From NCBI GenBank assembly GCA_007121535.1, contig SKKK01000173.1, positions 1-41,537 of the forward strand: DNA of 41,537 bases, written 5' to 3'. How positions within the stretch are numbered: the first letter of the stretch is position 1; every line of letters begins with the position of its first letter. Both the position numbers and the translations under genes were made by a program. Origin of the DNA: Planctomycetaceae bacterium. Its GTDB lineage: Bacteria > Planctomycetota > Planctomycetia > Pirellulales > Pirellulaceae. Positions 1 through 7,943 of this stretch are shown one piece after another. A model generated the notes under the pieces. That model saw only the letters and a list, made by a program, of their open reading frames with translations. It was not told the origin of the DNA and ran no database searches.

Positions 1-82
1 ATCGGCGTACCACCCGATTTACCACATGGACCACCGCAATTTCGTCTGCTCCAAAAAGTTCCGCTCTTGCTAAACGTGCCAT
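1..82 (-). CDS. REP-associated tyrosine (Y1) transposase, N-terminal part, runs off the window
   Basis: The minus-strand reading from the ATG at 82-80 gives MARLARAELFGADEIAVVHV followed by a V-N-R-V-V-R-R stretch. This resembles the N-terminus of the IS200-like Y1 transposases that accompany palindromic repeats (RAYTs) in planctomycetes, in which an HV(M/V)NRTVRR segment begins the domain. A strong ribosome binding site (AAGGAG on the minus strand) sits about 8 nt before the ATG, which supports this start. The catalytic HUH motif and tyrosine lie beyond the window edge, so integrity cannot be judged. Y1 transposases nick single-stranded DNA next to hairpins. Palindromic repeats near this gene and in the rest of the window are candidate substrates, which is inference. 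The family identification rests on remembered sequence resemblance over only 27 codons. Confidence 0.6.
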   Translation of the reverse strand, partial: MARLARAELFGADEIAVVHVVNRVVRR

Positions 83-203
83 AGAAGATCTCCTTGTCCT
101 CAACTGTCGCCGATCACCGATCACCGATGACCAGCCTCAAGACACCACAGCCATTTAACCAAGGCATCAAACAAAAGTCAATTAGGGTATTCAATAAACA
201 CCC

Positions 204-270
204 TATAAAAACCTGTGTCCCTTTGCTATAAAAACCTGTGTCCCTTTGCTAAAACCTGTGTCCCTTTGCT
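204..270. repeat. Three tandem copies of a ~23-nt unit upstream of the Y1 transposase
   Basis: The unit contains AAAACCTGTGTCCCTTTGCT and occurs at 204-227, 227-250 and, shortened by the initial TATA, at 251-270. It is followed by two copies of GCTGATCCGTCAGC (268-281 and 292-305), each able to form a small CTGA/TCAG hairpin. Read on the minus strand the unit is AGCAAAGGGACACAGG plus a T-rich tail and lies in the 5' leader of the transposase gene. It is either a regulatory repeat or a relic of transposase activity. Confidence 0.8.
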
Positions 271-284
271 GATCCGTCAGCAAA

Positions 285-488
285 AACTCCGCGCTGATCC
301 GTCAGCAGGTCTGCCAGCGCCTCGCCTGGCTCGGCATCGCCCTCGACCCGGATGCCAATCAGCGCTCAAGCCCATGCATCTCACCTCGTGGACAGGCGCC
401 GTCGGTGTGGGTGATTCCGACCGACGAGGAAATCGTGATCGCCCGCCACACCCGGACACTGGTACTGAAAACACAGAATCCAAAATGA
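285..488 (+). pseudogene. ackA: Acetate kinase, C-terminal remnant
   Basis: The reading frame starting at AAC 285 encodes NSALIRQQVCQRLAWLGIAL, continues with DPDANQ, and ends in VIPTDEEIVIARHT plus a short tail with a stop at 486-488. This matches the C-terminus of acetate kinase: a GEN(S/A)..R start of the helix, an LG(I)xLDPxxN segment, and the VIPT(D/N)EExxIARxT ending. Only about 67 of the usual ~400 residues remain, and the 5' side runs into the tandem repeat, so the gene is truncated. Its stop overlaps the next remnant's ATG (ATGA at 485-488). Acetate kinase makes ATP from acetyl phosphate; this fragment cannot. Confidence 0.75.
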
Positions 489-822
489 ACGGCGATAGCC
501 AACCTGGCAGCAGTTATCCGCTCGGTGCGACCATCAGCGCTGATGGCACGAATTTCAGCTTGTTCTCCCGTTCGGCTTCGCGCGTCGAGCTGATCTTCTT
601 CGATCGCCCGGCACTGCCATGAGAAGCGTTGTGGCCGATCCAGCCGCCTACGATTGGTAGGGCGATGCACCCCGGCACCATCCGTCCACGCGGACCATCA
701 TCTACGAAATGCACGTGGCCTTCTTCACGCCACACCAAGCCTACAGCTCGCGTCGGGACCCGCTCGGACCGCTGGATGAGTTTCGCGATCTGGTCAAGGC
801 CCTGCATCGCGCAGACAGACAC
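485..822 (+). pseudogene. glgX: Glycogen debranching enzyme (GlgX/isoamylase type), N-terminal remnant
   Basis: From ATG 485 the frame reads GSSYPLGATISADGTNFSLF and RVELIFFDR, the N-terminal carbohydrate-binding (CBM48-like) segment of GlgX/isoamylase proteins. After about 620, another frame carries SVVADPAAYDW, a stop (TAG 658-660), GDAP, then TIIYEMHVAFFT and GPLDEFRDLVKAL. This corresponds to the VVDPxxYDWxGD ... (V/I)IYEMHV(G)GFT region of the same family. Relative to a full gene, roughly 80 codons between the two blocks are missing, the tryptophan codon is followed by a nonsense codon, and everything after about residue 170 is gone. The ATGA overlap with the acetate kinase remnant shows the two were once translationally coupled. 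Confidence 0.75.
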
Positions 823-828
823 CGGAAG

Positions 829-1000
829 AGGCGGCGAAGTACCGCAAGATTCGTGAAGAAGTCGAGCTGGAGAAACCGGAAATCAACGCCAAGGCGCAGC
901 ATGCACGTTGCGAGGCCCGCCGCCAGCAACTCCCCACGGTCATGCACAAGCTGAAAGCCGCCCGCGAAGTCAAAAGGTTAAGCCTGGCCGATCTCTAAGC
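829..1000 (+). pseudogene. XRE-type regulator fragment
   Basis: This frame reads AKYRKIREEVELEKPEINAK, then a charged helical stretch, then LKAAREVKRLSLADL and a stop at 998-1000. The ending resembles the first helix and turn of XRE-family helix-turn-helix domains (LKxAREAKGLSLADL...), which should continue for another 35-40 residues. The N-terminal charged helix with IREE and KPEI is typical of small antitoxin-like XRE proteins. It directly follows the glgX remnant, without a start codon or ribosome binding site of its own. A non-functional scrap is most likely. Confidence 0.45.
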
Positions 1001-1044
1001 CCCCGGCCAGGAGTGTCTTGTCAATTAAGGCGGCCTTGGATTGG

Positions 1045-1145
1045 GAACGCAACGGGGGCGGGAGTCGTTTTCGGGCAACGATTCACCACATGGAAAACGG
1101 GGTCTCCGAAAACGATTCCCGACCCCTTTCGCCGGATTCCACCCG
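1045..1145. repeat. Dispersed palindromic repeat R1, copy A
   Basis: Arms at 1059-1074 (CGGGAGTCGTTTTCGG) and 1106-1121 (CCGAAAACGATTCCCG) pair with a single G-T difference that would be a G-U wobble in RNA. The ~31-nt loop contains ACCACATGGAAA. Copies B (4268-4490) and C (15698-15920) share arms, loop and flanks. This copy lacks the longer 3' flank seen in B and C. Confidence 0.9.
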
Positions 1146-1202
1146 CAGATTCTGCTGACGAGGCGAACTATTTGGCTGGGTGCTTGCATACGAAGACTCT
1201 AG

Positions 1203-1327
1203 GGATCGGCAAACAGAAGAATGTCGGTCATCACGTGAGCGGCACAGCGCTAGCCGCCGGTACTTTCGCGGCTCAGGACTGACGGCTGGCGCCATTGGAC
1301 CGGTGGCTATCGCCGTTCCGCTCAGTT
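1203..1327. repeat. Dispersed palindromic repeat R2, copy 1
   Basis: The core starts TCACGTGAGCGGCACAGCGC, continues with TAGCCGCCGGT, and has on the other side ACCGGTGGCTATCGCC and CGCTCAG, forming an imperfect long stem. It matches copy 2 at 2693-2797 in the same orientation, including the ATCGGCAAA lead-in. It lies about 110 nt before the phosphofructokinase start. Confidence 0.85.
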
Positions 1328-1438
1328 ATTGATCTTGCGATCCCAATCTTGGACGAAGACGATTGCTGGACGGTGACCATTGATCGGGTACAATTGCGAT
1401 CTAAACGATGAAGCAGTAATCCAGCGAGAAGGGAAACC

Positions 1439-2521
1439 ATGAGTACACGTATCGGAATCGTCACCGGCGGTGGCGACTGCCCCGGACTGAACGCGGTGAT
1501 CCGTGCGGTGGCCAAGGCGGCTGCCAAGCGGGGCTGGGAGTCGATCGGCTTTCTGGGCGGCTACGAGGGCATCTTGGAACCGCAGAGGTACATTCAGCTC
1601 GAATACCAGCAACTCGGATCGCTGCTGACTCGTGGCGGGACCATCTTGGGGACTGCCAACCGCGGTCGCTTCTCGGCCAAGGTGGGGCACGGCGAGACGC
1701 GGCGTCTGCCCCAAGAGTTGATCGACGGGGTCAAGGCAGGCATGCGGACGCTGAACGTCCAAGCTCTGGTCTGCATCGGCGGCGACGGATCGCTGAGCAT
1801 CGCCCAGCAGTTGTTCGAGGGCGGCGTGCCGTTGGTGGGTGTGCCCAAGACGATTGACAACGATCTGGAAGGTACGGTGATGACCTTCGGTTTCGACTCG
1901 GCGGTAGCCTGCGCGACCGATGCGCTCGACCGGCTGCACACGACGGCGGAGAGCCACAACCGAGTGATGGTGCTGGAGGTCATGGGCCGGTACGCAGGTT
2001 GGATCGCCATCTACGCCGGTGTGGCCGGCGGCGCGGACGTGATCCTGATCCCGGAGATTCCCTTCACCTACGATAGCATTTGCGCGAAGATCCGGCAGCG
2101 GACGCACGTCGAGAAACACTTCACCCTGGTCATCGTTGCGGAAGGCGCCCGCGAGCAAGGCGGCGAGTTTGTCACGGCGGTGGACCAAGTTGCGAACCGC
2201 GAGGCCCGGCTGGGCGGCGTTGCCCACCGAGTGGCAGCGGAAATCGAGAAACGCACGGGCCAAGAGGCTCGAGCCTGCGTCCTGGGGCATTTGCAACGGG
2301 GGGGCAGTCCCACGAACTTCGACCGCGCCCTCTGCACGGTGTTCGGCGCCGAAGCCGTGGAACTGATTGCGGCCGAGGAGTATGGGAAGATGGTATCGTA
2401 CCACGTTGCCGGCGTGGGCGCCGTAAACATCACCGAAGCAGTGGGCCGTCTGAAGACCGTGTCGGCAGACGGCAGTCTCGTGCGGACGGCCCGGGCACTG
2501 GGTATTTGCTTGGGGGATTAG
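1439..2521 (+). CDS. pfkA: 6-phosphofructokinase, PfkA family
   Basis: This 360-residue protein phosphorylates fructose 6-phosphate to fructose 1,6-bisphosphate, the committed cytoplasmic step of glycolysis. Family motifs are clear: GGGDCPGLN (10-18), GGDGS (114-118), PKTIDND (136-142) and MGRYAG (182-187). The glycine in GGDGS is the ATP-type residue, while the lysine of PKTIDND is the residue usually seen in pyrophosphate-type enzymes. The Gly/Lys combination is known from a group of ATP-using enzymes, so ATP is the better guess. Length is slightly above the bacterial ATP-PFK norm (~320). The start is set by AGAAGGG 6-12 nt upstream of ATG, and a possible -10 (TACAAT, 1389-1394) precedes it. 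The gene is intact but sits between decayed ackA/glgX and a defective gadB, and two direct R2 repeats flank it. Confidence 0.95.
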   Translation: MSTRIGIVTGGGDCPGLNAVIRAVAKAAAKRGWESIGFLGGYEGILEPQRYIQLEYQQLGSLLTRGGTILGTANRGRFSAKVGHGETRRLPQELIDGVKAGMRTLNVQALVCIGGDGSLSIAQQLFEGGVPLVGVPKTIDNDLEGTVMTFGFDSAVACATDALDRLHTTAESHNRVMVLEVMGRYAGWIAIYAGVAGGADVILIPEIPFTYDSICAKIRQRTHVEKHFTLVIVAEGAREQGGEFVTAVDQVANREARLGGVAHRVAAEIEKRTGQEARACVLGHLQRGGSPTNFDRALCTVFGAEAVELIAAEEYGKMVSYHVAGVGAVNITEAVGRLKTVSADGSLVRTARALGICLGD

Positions 2522-2692
2522 TCAGCATGCAGAATGTGTTCCCAACGGCCAGCGCCAAATGGATGGTCTCCGTCCCGCCTTCCCGGCATTTCGGGAACGG
2601 TCCGGCCGCTGGCTCTACGATGATGGCGATCTGGGTTGCTGCGTGGCCGAAAAGCGTGGACCACTTTCTTGAGCCACAGGGATCTCGTTCAA

Positions 2693-2797
2693 GCATCGGC
2701 AAAAAAAACTGTCGGGTTTTCACGTGAGCGGCAAGGCGCTAGCCTCCGGTCTTCCGGCCGCTCGAGAACCGGTGGCTAGGGCCACTTGCGCTCAGTT
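2693..2797. repeat. Dispersed palindromic repeat R2, copy 2
   Basis: The arms GAGCGGCAAGGCGCTAGCC plus TCCGGT (2726-2750) and ACCGGTGGCTAGGGCC plus ACTTGCGCTC (2768-2793) form an imperfect hairpin between the convergent ends of pfkA and gadB. It could terminate transcription in both directions. The remaining 170 nt after pfkA show nothing recognisable. Confidence 0.85.
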
Positions 2798-2813
2798 GTT
2801 TCCTGGCCGGTCC

Positions 2814-4103
2814 TTAGTGGTGAAAACCTGACGCTTCTACCGCGGTCATCGGCGCATGCACCGGATGCTGCCCAAAGTAATCGATGGCCCGTTTCATGTC
2901 CTCGACCAACAGCGATCCCAAATCGCGGCTGACGCCGTGCCGGACGAGGATTCCCTGGATGGAGAGGTCCTGCACGTTGGGGGGCAGCGAGTACGCTGGC
3001 ACCTGCCAGCCGCGCGTTCGAAGCCGGTCGGCCAAGTCGTAAAGGCTGAACCCTGGGGCGACGCCGGCTTTCATCTTCCAGCAGAGCGCCGGAATCCCAG
3101 CGTCCATCTGGCCGTCATAAATGACTTCGAAGGGGCCCAGCCTGGCGATCTCGGCGGAGATGTACTTCGCCGTCTTGTAGCGGGCGGTGTGGATCTTGCG
3201 GTAGCCTTCCCTGCCCAACCGGTGGAAATTGTAGTACTGGCACATGATCTGACCACCGGGCCGGGAGAAGTTCAACGCGATGTCGCGCATATTGCCGCCC
3301 AGACAGTTCACCCAGAACACGAGTTCCTCGGGCAAATCGTCCTCCTCGCGCCAGATGATCCAGCCGACCTCCAGCGGCGACAAACCGAATTTGTGCCCCG
3401 AGGCGTTGATCGACTTGACCAGTCGATCCAGGGCCTGTGCGACGACCTTCACCGGCTCGTACTGGCAGGTGAACGTCACGCCCAACGTCGGGACCACGCC
3501 GATGGTGTTCTCGTCGCAACGCTTGATGACTTCCTCCGGCGTCATGATCAGCCGGTCGCGGTCCATGGGGATCTCGCGATGCTCGATCTCCCAGTACCGC
3601 GTGAACTTATGCCAGCAGATCTGCACGGGGCCGGTCACCAGATTCGGTTTATCGACCGGCTTACCGGCGGCCTTGCGTTTTGCTTCCCAAGCCCGCTTCA
3701 TCGCCATGCCGCCGAGCATGGCCGCTTCGCTGGAACCGGCGGTCGAGCAGCCGACCGTGTTGGCGGCCTCCGGCGAATTCCACAGGTCGGCCAGCATGTG
3801 GTCGCAACGCCCTTCGATCTCCGCGGTTTGCGGGTACTCGTCCTTGTCGATCATGTTCTTGTCCATGCACTCGTCCATGAGTTTGTGGACTTCCGGCTCG
3901 GCCCACGTCTGGCAGAACGTCGCCAGGTTCTGACGCGAATTGTCGTCCAGCATCAATTCGTCATGCACCACGGCGTAGGCGTGGCGCGGCTCCTGCTCAG
4001 TGTCCGGAAACTTGTACTTCGGCACCGCGACGGAGAGATCCGCCGACGAGTAGAGTTCGTCGTCCAGGTCGTTTCGAACCGAGTGTTTCGAGTGCAGGAG
4101 CAT
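2814..4103 (-). CDS. gadB: Glutamate decarboxylase with an internal active-site deletion
   Basis: The family converts glutamate to 4-aminobutyrate and CO2 using pyridoxal phosphate, often for acid resistance. The 429-residue product keeps N-terminal [11 protein letters not shown], the [13 protein letters not shown] phosphate-binding region, PVQICWHKF, and the catalytic-lysine motif [13 protein letters not shown] (lysine about residue 238), then NFSRPGGQ and a C-terminal tail. Between QALDRL and [10 protein letters not shown] (junction about 3417-3428) roughly 36 residues are missing compared with E. coli GadB. The lost block includes the H(I/V)DAASGGF motif, whose aspartate contacts the cofactor ring nitrogen. 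The frame is preserved. Loss of that aspartate should abolish or severely reduce activity, so this is probably a young pseudogene or an assembly artefact. It begins 25 nt after the stop of another truncated frame on the same strand. Confidence 0.9.
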   Translation of the reverse strand: MLLHSKHSVRNDLDDELYSSADLSVAVPKYKFPDTEQEPRHAYAVVHDELMLDDNSRQNLATFCQTWAEPEVHKLMDECMDKNMIDKDEYPQTAEIEGRCDHMLADLWNSPEAANTVGCSTAGSSEAAMLGGMAMKRAWEAKRKAAGKPVDKPNLVTGPVQICWHKFTRYWEIEHREIPMDRDRLIMTPEEVIKRCDENTIGVVPTLGVTFTCQYEPVKVVAQALDRLVKSINASGHKFGLSPLEVGWIIWREEDDLPEELVFWVNCLGGNMRDIALNFSRPGGQIMCQYYNFHRLGREGYRKIHTARYKTAKYISAEIARLGPFEVIYDGQMDAGIPALCWKMKAGVAPGFSLYDLADRLRTRGWQVPAYSLPPNVQDLSIQGILVRHGVSRDLGSLLVEDMKRAIDYFGQHPVHAPMTAVEASGFHH

Positions 4104-4128
4104 TGCTTTCTCCTGTAACGAATGGGGT

Positions 4129-4260
4129 CTACTCGCGGGCGGCTTCGATCTTCTTCATGCCTTCCTCGAGTTGCTTGATGTCCGCGGGTGTTGAACGCCA
4201 GCGTGCCGACGCCGAGTCCTTCGTAAGCACCCGGCCAGAATTCCTTTGCACTAGAGTAGC
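4129..4260 (-). pseudogene. Truncated, frameshifted C-terminal fragment upstream of gadB
   Basis: On the minus strand one frame encodes YSSAKEFWPGAYEGLGVGTL plus AFN. A one-base shift then continues as [18 protein letters not shown] with a stop at 4131-4129. The ending is amphipathic and looks like a genuine protein C-terminus, but the family was not recognised. Upstream it runs directly into repeat R1 copy B. The stop lies 25 nt before gadB, so it was probably the preceding gene of the same operon. Confidence 0.4.
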
Positions 4261-4267
4261 CTTGCAT

Positions 4268-4490
4268 GGGGGACGCAACGGGGTCGGGAGTCGTTTTCGG
4301 GTAACGATTCACCACATGGAAAGCGGGTTCTACGAAAACGACTCCCGACCCCTTTCGCCCGATTCTACGAAGAAACATCCGGTTGGGTACTCGCAATACT
4401 GCGAATTCATACGTCGCCCCGAAGGGGCTGTGACAAACCAGGCTCGGGCAGAGCGAAGTGGCGATAGTCGCGCAGCGCCGCAGCGTAATT
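4268..4490. repeat. Dispersed palindromic repeat R1, copy B
   Basis: Perfect 20-bp arms GGGGTCGGGAGTCGTTTTCG (4280-4299) and its complement (4333-4352) enclose a 33-nt loop with ACCACATGGAAAGCGGG. The 3' flank, including CGAAGAAA, GGGTACTCGCA, GCCCCGAAGGGGC and GCAGAGCGAAG, is shared with copy C, giving about 220 bp of homology. Confidence 0.9.
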
Positions 4491-4895
4491 TGCTGGATTT
4501 CGCGCGTGTGCCCAGACGAAAGGTAGAGGATTGTTCCCGGTGATGGCCTGACGAGCACAGGCAGCGGCCAGTTATTCCAAGCACCATGCGGACTCGCCCG
4601 CTGCATACCAACGCTCCCGTCACAGGCTGCGAGTTGTCGAACGCCCCCGAAATAACGCCTTCTCCTGGCGATGGACGGGCTGAGAAGCCCATCCCACAAG
4701 AGATCCCTCACTCTCACTCCGCAACCATTATCTTCCGGATAGTCTGCTGGTTCGTTGCAAGTTGCCAATTCAACTCATTTTTCCAGGCTTGTCGCTTTCT
4801 TTCACCAAAGATCGTGGATTTGCCGATATTGATCGTGGCACGCTAGCGGCTGAACCGCGTTTCCGTCAGAAAACCGATGTGCAAGGAAGCATATC
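4491..4895. other. Intergenic stretch, no gene seen
   Basis: No reading frame with family resemblance and no clear terminator were found between repeat R1-B and the porin gene. The stretch presumably contains the porin promoter, but no convincing -35/-10 pair was identified. Confidence 0.5.
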
Positions 4896-6175
4896 ATGCT
4901 CTCGATCTTCACTCGTTGCGTCCTGGTCGGCTTGTTGCTCGGCGGGATCATCTGCCCAACGCGCACGGCTCAGGCCCAGGTATTCGGGGTCGAACTCCAC
5001 AACAATCTCATGCCGGCCTCAGGGGGCATGGGAGGCGTGAGCATCGCCCGGCCTCAGGATCTCACCTCCGGCATCAACGGCAACCCGGCGACGCTGACCC
5101 AGTTTCACGGAACCAAGTCCATTTCGGCGGTGCCTGGGCGGAACCGACGCTTACCATGAACCAGGCGGAGCCATTGCCGACCTTCCTCCCAGATCCGTGG
5201 ATCGAGCCCTATTCCGCCAAATCGACCGCTCCGGGCACGCCGGTGGGAAACATCGGCATCACTCAGGATCTGAGCGAGTTGGGGCTGCCCGCAACTTTCG
5301 CCTTGGGTTTTGTCACCACCAGTGGCGCGTTCGCCGATTACCGCCACGTACCCGAAAGCAACGGGACCAATGCGGGGTTGACCGTTTTTTCTCTGCCTGT
5401 TGCTTTGGGCGTCGATCTGACCGAGCGTCTCTCGGTGGGCGCCAGCATGGCACTGGGGATCGCGTTTTTCGACGGTCCGTTTGTGGGCATCGGCGGGATG
5501 ACGCCCGATTACGCGCTCCGCGGCACCGTCGGTGCCAACTACCGCCTGACTGACCGTACGACGCTGGGCGTCTATTACCAGACGAAGCAGTCGTTGACGT
5601 TCGACAATGCGATCCTGCTGTTCAACGATAACGTCCGCCGTGACATCGATATGGACCTGCCGCAAAACATCGGTTTCGGACTTGCCAATAACACACTGTT
5701 GGACGGACGGTTGTTGATCGGCGTCGACGTGTTGTACAAGCTGTGGAACGATACGGATCTGTTCGGTGCGGTCTACGATAATCAGTGGGTGGTTCAGGTC
5801 GGCGCCCAATACAGCGCGGGCCGCTATCGGCTGCGAGCCGGATATGCCTGGGCAGAGAACCCGATCGATTCCACGCCGGATTTCAACGTGGGTGGCATCA
5901 ACTTGGGAGAGCTGCCCTTGGTGGCGTATACGCAGGGTCTGTTGGCGATCACGTGCCAGCACCGGATCTCGGCCGGGTTCGGCATCGTGGATGTCCTGCC
6001 GGGCATCGACCTGGACTTCATGGCCGGCGGCATGTTCCGTGACACTCAGCAACTCGGCCAGTTTACCACGACGTCGCTGGCCAGCTATTGGCTGGGCGCG
6101 GGCTTGACGTGGCGATTCGGTCGAGGCTCCTGCAAAGACTTGCCAGTTCCCGACCGTTGGAGCTGCGAATGGTAA
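4896..6175 (+). pseudogene. FadL/OmpP1-like outer-membrane transporter with a frameshift
   Basis: FadL-family barrels move hydrophobic compounds across the outer membrane. The ATG at 4896 opens a signal peptide (MLSIFTRCVLVGLLLGGIIC, ending near AQA) and the family N-terminus VELHNNLMPASGGMGGVSIA, RPQDLTSGINGNPATL. At about 5121-5127 (CATTTCGGCG) the frame is lost. The continuation FGGAWAEPTLTM is in another frame, as if one T were missing, and that frame stays open to 6175. The distal part shows alternating beta-strand patterns (GFGLANNTLLDGRLLIGVDV; YSAGRYRLRAGYAWAENPID) and ends in LGAGLTWRFG, typical of porin C-termini. A repaired product would be about 425 residues, a normal FadL length. 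A single-base indel in a short T run may be a sequencing error. Confidence 0.8.
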
Positions 6176-6237
6176 TAGGGCCGTTTTCGCCACGTGCCTC
6201 ATCAGGCGGTAGCGGGCATTCGACGCCCTCGAATCGT

Positions 6238-6420
6238 TCAGGGTTGGTAGTTGGTCATGCCGGGGCCGGTCTTGTCGTAGATATTGAAGAACTCGTCTGA
6301 CATGATCGTGGCGACACCGCCTTCCGGCCTCTCAATCAAGTCCTTTTCGAGCATTTTCACCCGGAACCTCCAGCCCTGCGGGAGGTTCTTGAAGTATGTA
6401 CTGCGCACCGATGCCGTCAC
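6238..6420 (-). pseudogene. C-terminal fragment of an unidentified protein at the end of the sulfatase operon
   Basis: The minus-strand frame reads LPQGWRFRVKMLEKDLIERP, EGGVATIMSDEFFNIYDKTG and PGMTNYQP, a well-formed C-terminus quite unlike the shadow frames around it. It overlaps the last 89 nt of the DUF1254 frame in a different register and lacks a ribosome binding site. It looks like the tail of a once separate downstream gene whose first part was deleted, leaving its end fused against the DUF1254 gene. The family was not recognised. Confidence 0.4.
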
Positions 6421-7861
6421 CTAACACCTCGGGCGTCGTGGGCGAAAATTGCGCTCGCATCAGCGGTGGCTGTTGCCACGTGCCGTCAAGGGCCTCTTGC
6501 TTTGGCCAGTAGAGACGCAGGGCTATCCAGAAGGGACCCTTCGGGGCTGGCAGCCAGTTCGATTCCAGCTCCGCGCCAGGCGAATCCGTCTGGATGTACA
6601 GCGTCAGTCCGCCGTCGGCGTCCCGCTTGAGGTCGGGCAGCATCGGCGAGTTGATGAGGTAGCGGTTAATGGGATTGGCCACCAGCAGGTTCTCGGGCAG
6701 GCCGTACATCGTCGCCGACCAGAACGCATGGACCGGCGGCAACTGGCTCAGGGTGAAGCGCAGGGTGTAGCGGTATTTCGAGGCGTCGAGCGGTTCCCCG
6801 GCGGCATCCGCCCGGTAGAACGGGTACATGGCCTCCGCCTTGGAGTTGCCATAGAGCCCGATCACCGCCGCGACAAAGCGGTAGAGGTAGTTGTTCTGCA
6901 GGAACTCCCTCGTACCGAAGAGGTCGCCGCTCTCCACCTTGTTGGTCTCCAGATGCGTCTTGTTAAAGGTATTGAACTCGTCCCAGGCATCGGCCATGCC
7001 CGCAGCGAGCGCTTGTTTCATTTCCGGCGACAGCTCATCGACGTTGACCCGCCGGCCGGCGCCCACGCCGATCCTGGCGAAACGCGCCATCAGCTCCGTT
7101 TCAGAGGGGGCGGTGGGGCAGAATCCCAACACGAAGTTCAGGACATTGAAAAACTCCAGCGAGGTTTTCTGCGTTTCGGGCGTCAATGGCGGCAGGAATT
7201 GAATCGGTGCGCCGGCCCTTGGTGCGGGCGTGCCGAGAAAGGCCGAGAGCGGCTGGACCTTGTACCCGGCCTGCACCTTCTTGACGTTCTCGATATCGTC
7301 GGGTTGAAACAGTTGAGTGCGGTAAACAGCGAACACCAGATCGGTTTCCGCGCGAAACACCTTCTGGATGCCCGCGGGTGTTTCGCCTTTCCAGTTCGGT
7401 CCGGCCACCAGGTAGCTGCCGCCTTGATTGCCCGTGGTGCGGCTGCCGATGTAGTCGAAGTTGAAGGTGTACGCATCGATGAGCTGAATCGAGAAATAGC
7501 GGTCCGGATCGATCTCCGGCACGGTCAGGACGATGGGCTCTGCCCGCAGCAGCAGGCCGGCCAGCGAATAGGGCGTGTCGGAGTTGGGCGCCACAATGGC
7601 CCGGTCGTCGGGCGTGAAGACGCGGGGGATATTGCGGAGCTGGTTCCAAGGCGCCTTGAACTCCGGGTTTTCGCGATCCTCGCAGTAGGTGTACATCACG
7701 CGGTAGCCATCCACCATCGGAAAGCCGTAGATGTAGGCTTCCTTGGCGATGCGGCGGGCTTCCTCCGCGCTGACTGCCGGCGGAGATGCCGAACAAGCCT
7801 GGACTAGGCCGAATGCAAGCGCTCCGACAAATAGTCCAGTGATGAACTTCGTTGAATTCAT
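6332..7861 (-). CDS. DUF1254/DUF1214 domain secreted protein
   Basis: The product has about 509 residues. The start is placed at ATG 7861 (MNSTKFITGLFVGALAFGLV) because it opens a lipoprotein-like signal sequence with a possible lipobox LVQAC. The DUF1254 domain follows (EEARRIAKEAYIYGFPMVDG, RNIPRVFTPDDRAIVAPNSD, TPYS, VPEIDPDRYFSIQLIDAYTF). The C-terminal DUF1214 domain carries FTLSQLPPVHAFWSATMYG, NPINRYLINSP and TLYIQTDSPG, ending near DGTWQQPP. The biochemical role of these tandem domains is not established. About 40 residues after the normal DUF1214 end (from about 6450 onward) look like read-through into the remnant described separately. It lies 82 nt downstream of the sulfatase and is likely co-transcribed. 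Confidence 0.85.
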   Translation of the reverse strand: MNSTKFITGLFVGALAFGLVQACSASPPAVSAEEARRIAKEAYIYGFPMVDGYRVMYTYCEDRENPEFKAPWNQLRNIPRVFTPDDRAIVAPNSDTPYSLAGLLLRAEPIVLTVPEIDPDRYFSIQLIDAYTFNFDYIGSRTTGNQGGSYLVAGPNWKGETPAGIQKVFRAETDLVFAVYRTQLFQPDDIENVKKVQAGYKVQPLSAFLGTPAPRAGAPIQFLPPLTPETQKTSLEFFNVLNFVLGFCPTAPSETELMARFARIGVGAGRRVNVDELSPEMKQALAAGMADAWDEFNTFNKTHLETNKVESGDLFGTREFLQNNYLYRFVAAVIGLYGNSKAEAMYPFYRADAAGEPLDASKYRYTLRFTLSQLPPVHAFWSATMYGLPENLLVANPINRYLINSPMLPDLKRDADGGLTLYIQTDSPGAELESNWLPAPKGPFWIALRLYWPKQEALDGTWQQPPLMRAQFSPTTPEVLGDGIGAQYILQEPPAGLEVPGENARKGLD

Positions 7862-7943
7862 GGTGTAGTGCCTCCGTTGATTTTCTCTCGACGTTCGTAC
7901 GAGTGCTTCTGTTCGTTCTTCCGTGCTCTGCATGCCCCTGGAG

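Noticed and set aside
204-270. Tandem repeat as iterons of a replication origin
   Set aside because: No initiator gene, DnaA boxes or AT-rich unwinding region are visible nearby; the position fits a transposase leader.
2430-2723. 97-codon minus-strand frame between pfkA and gadB
   Set aside because: Overlaps the pfkA end and repeat R2, shows no family resemblance and no ribosome binding site.
2856-4118. Long plus-strand open frame opposite gadB
   Set aside because: It is the complement of a strongly conserved glutamate decarboxylase frame; its protein is rich in R, H, D and V as expected for an antisense shadow, and it has no family resemblance.
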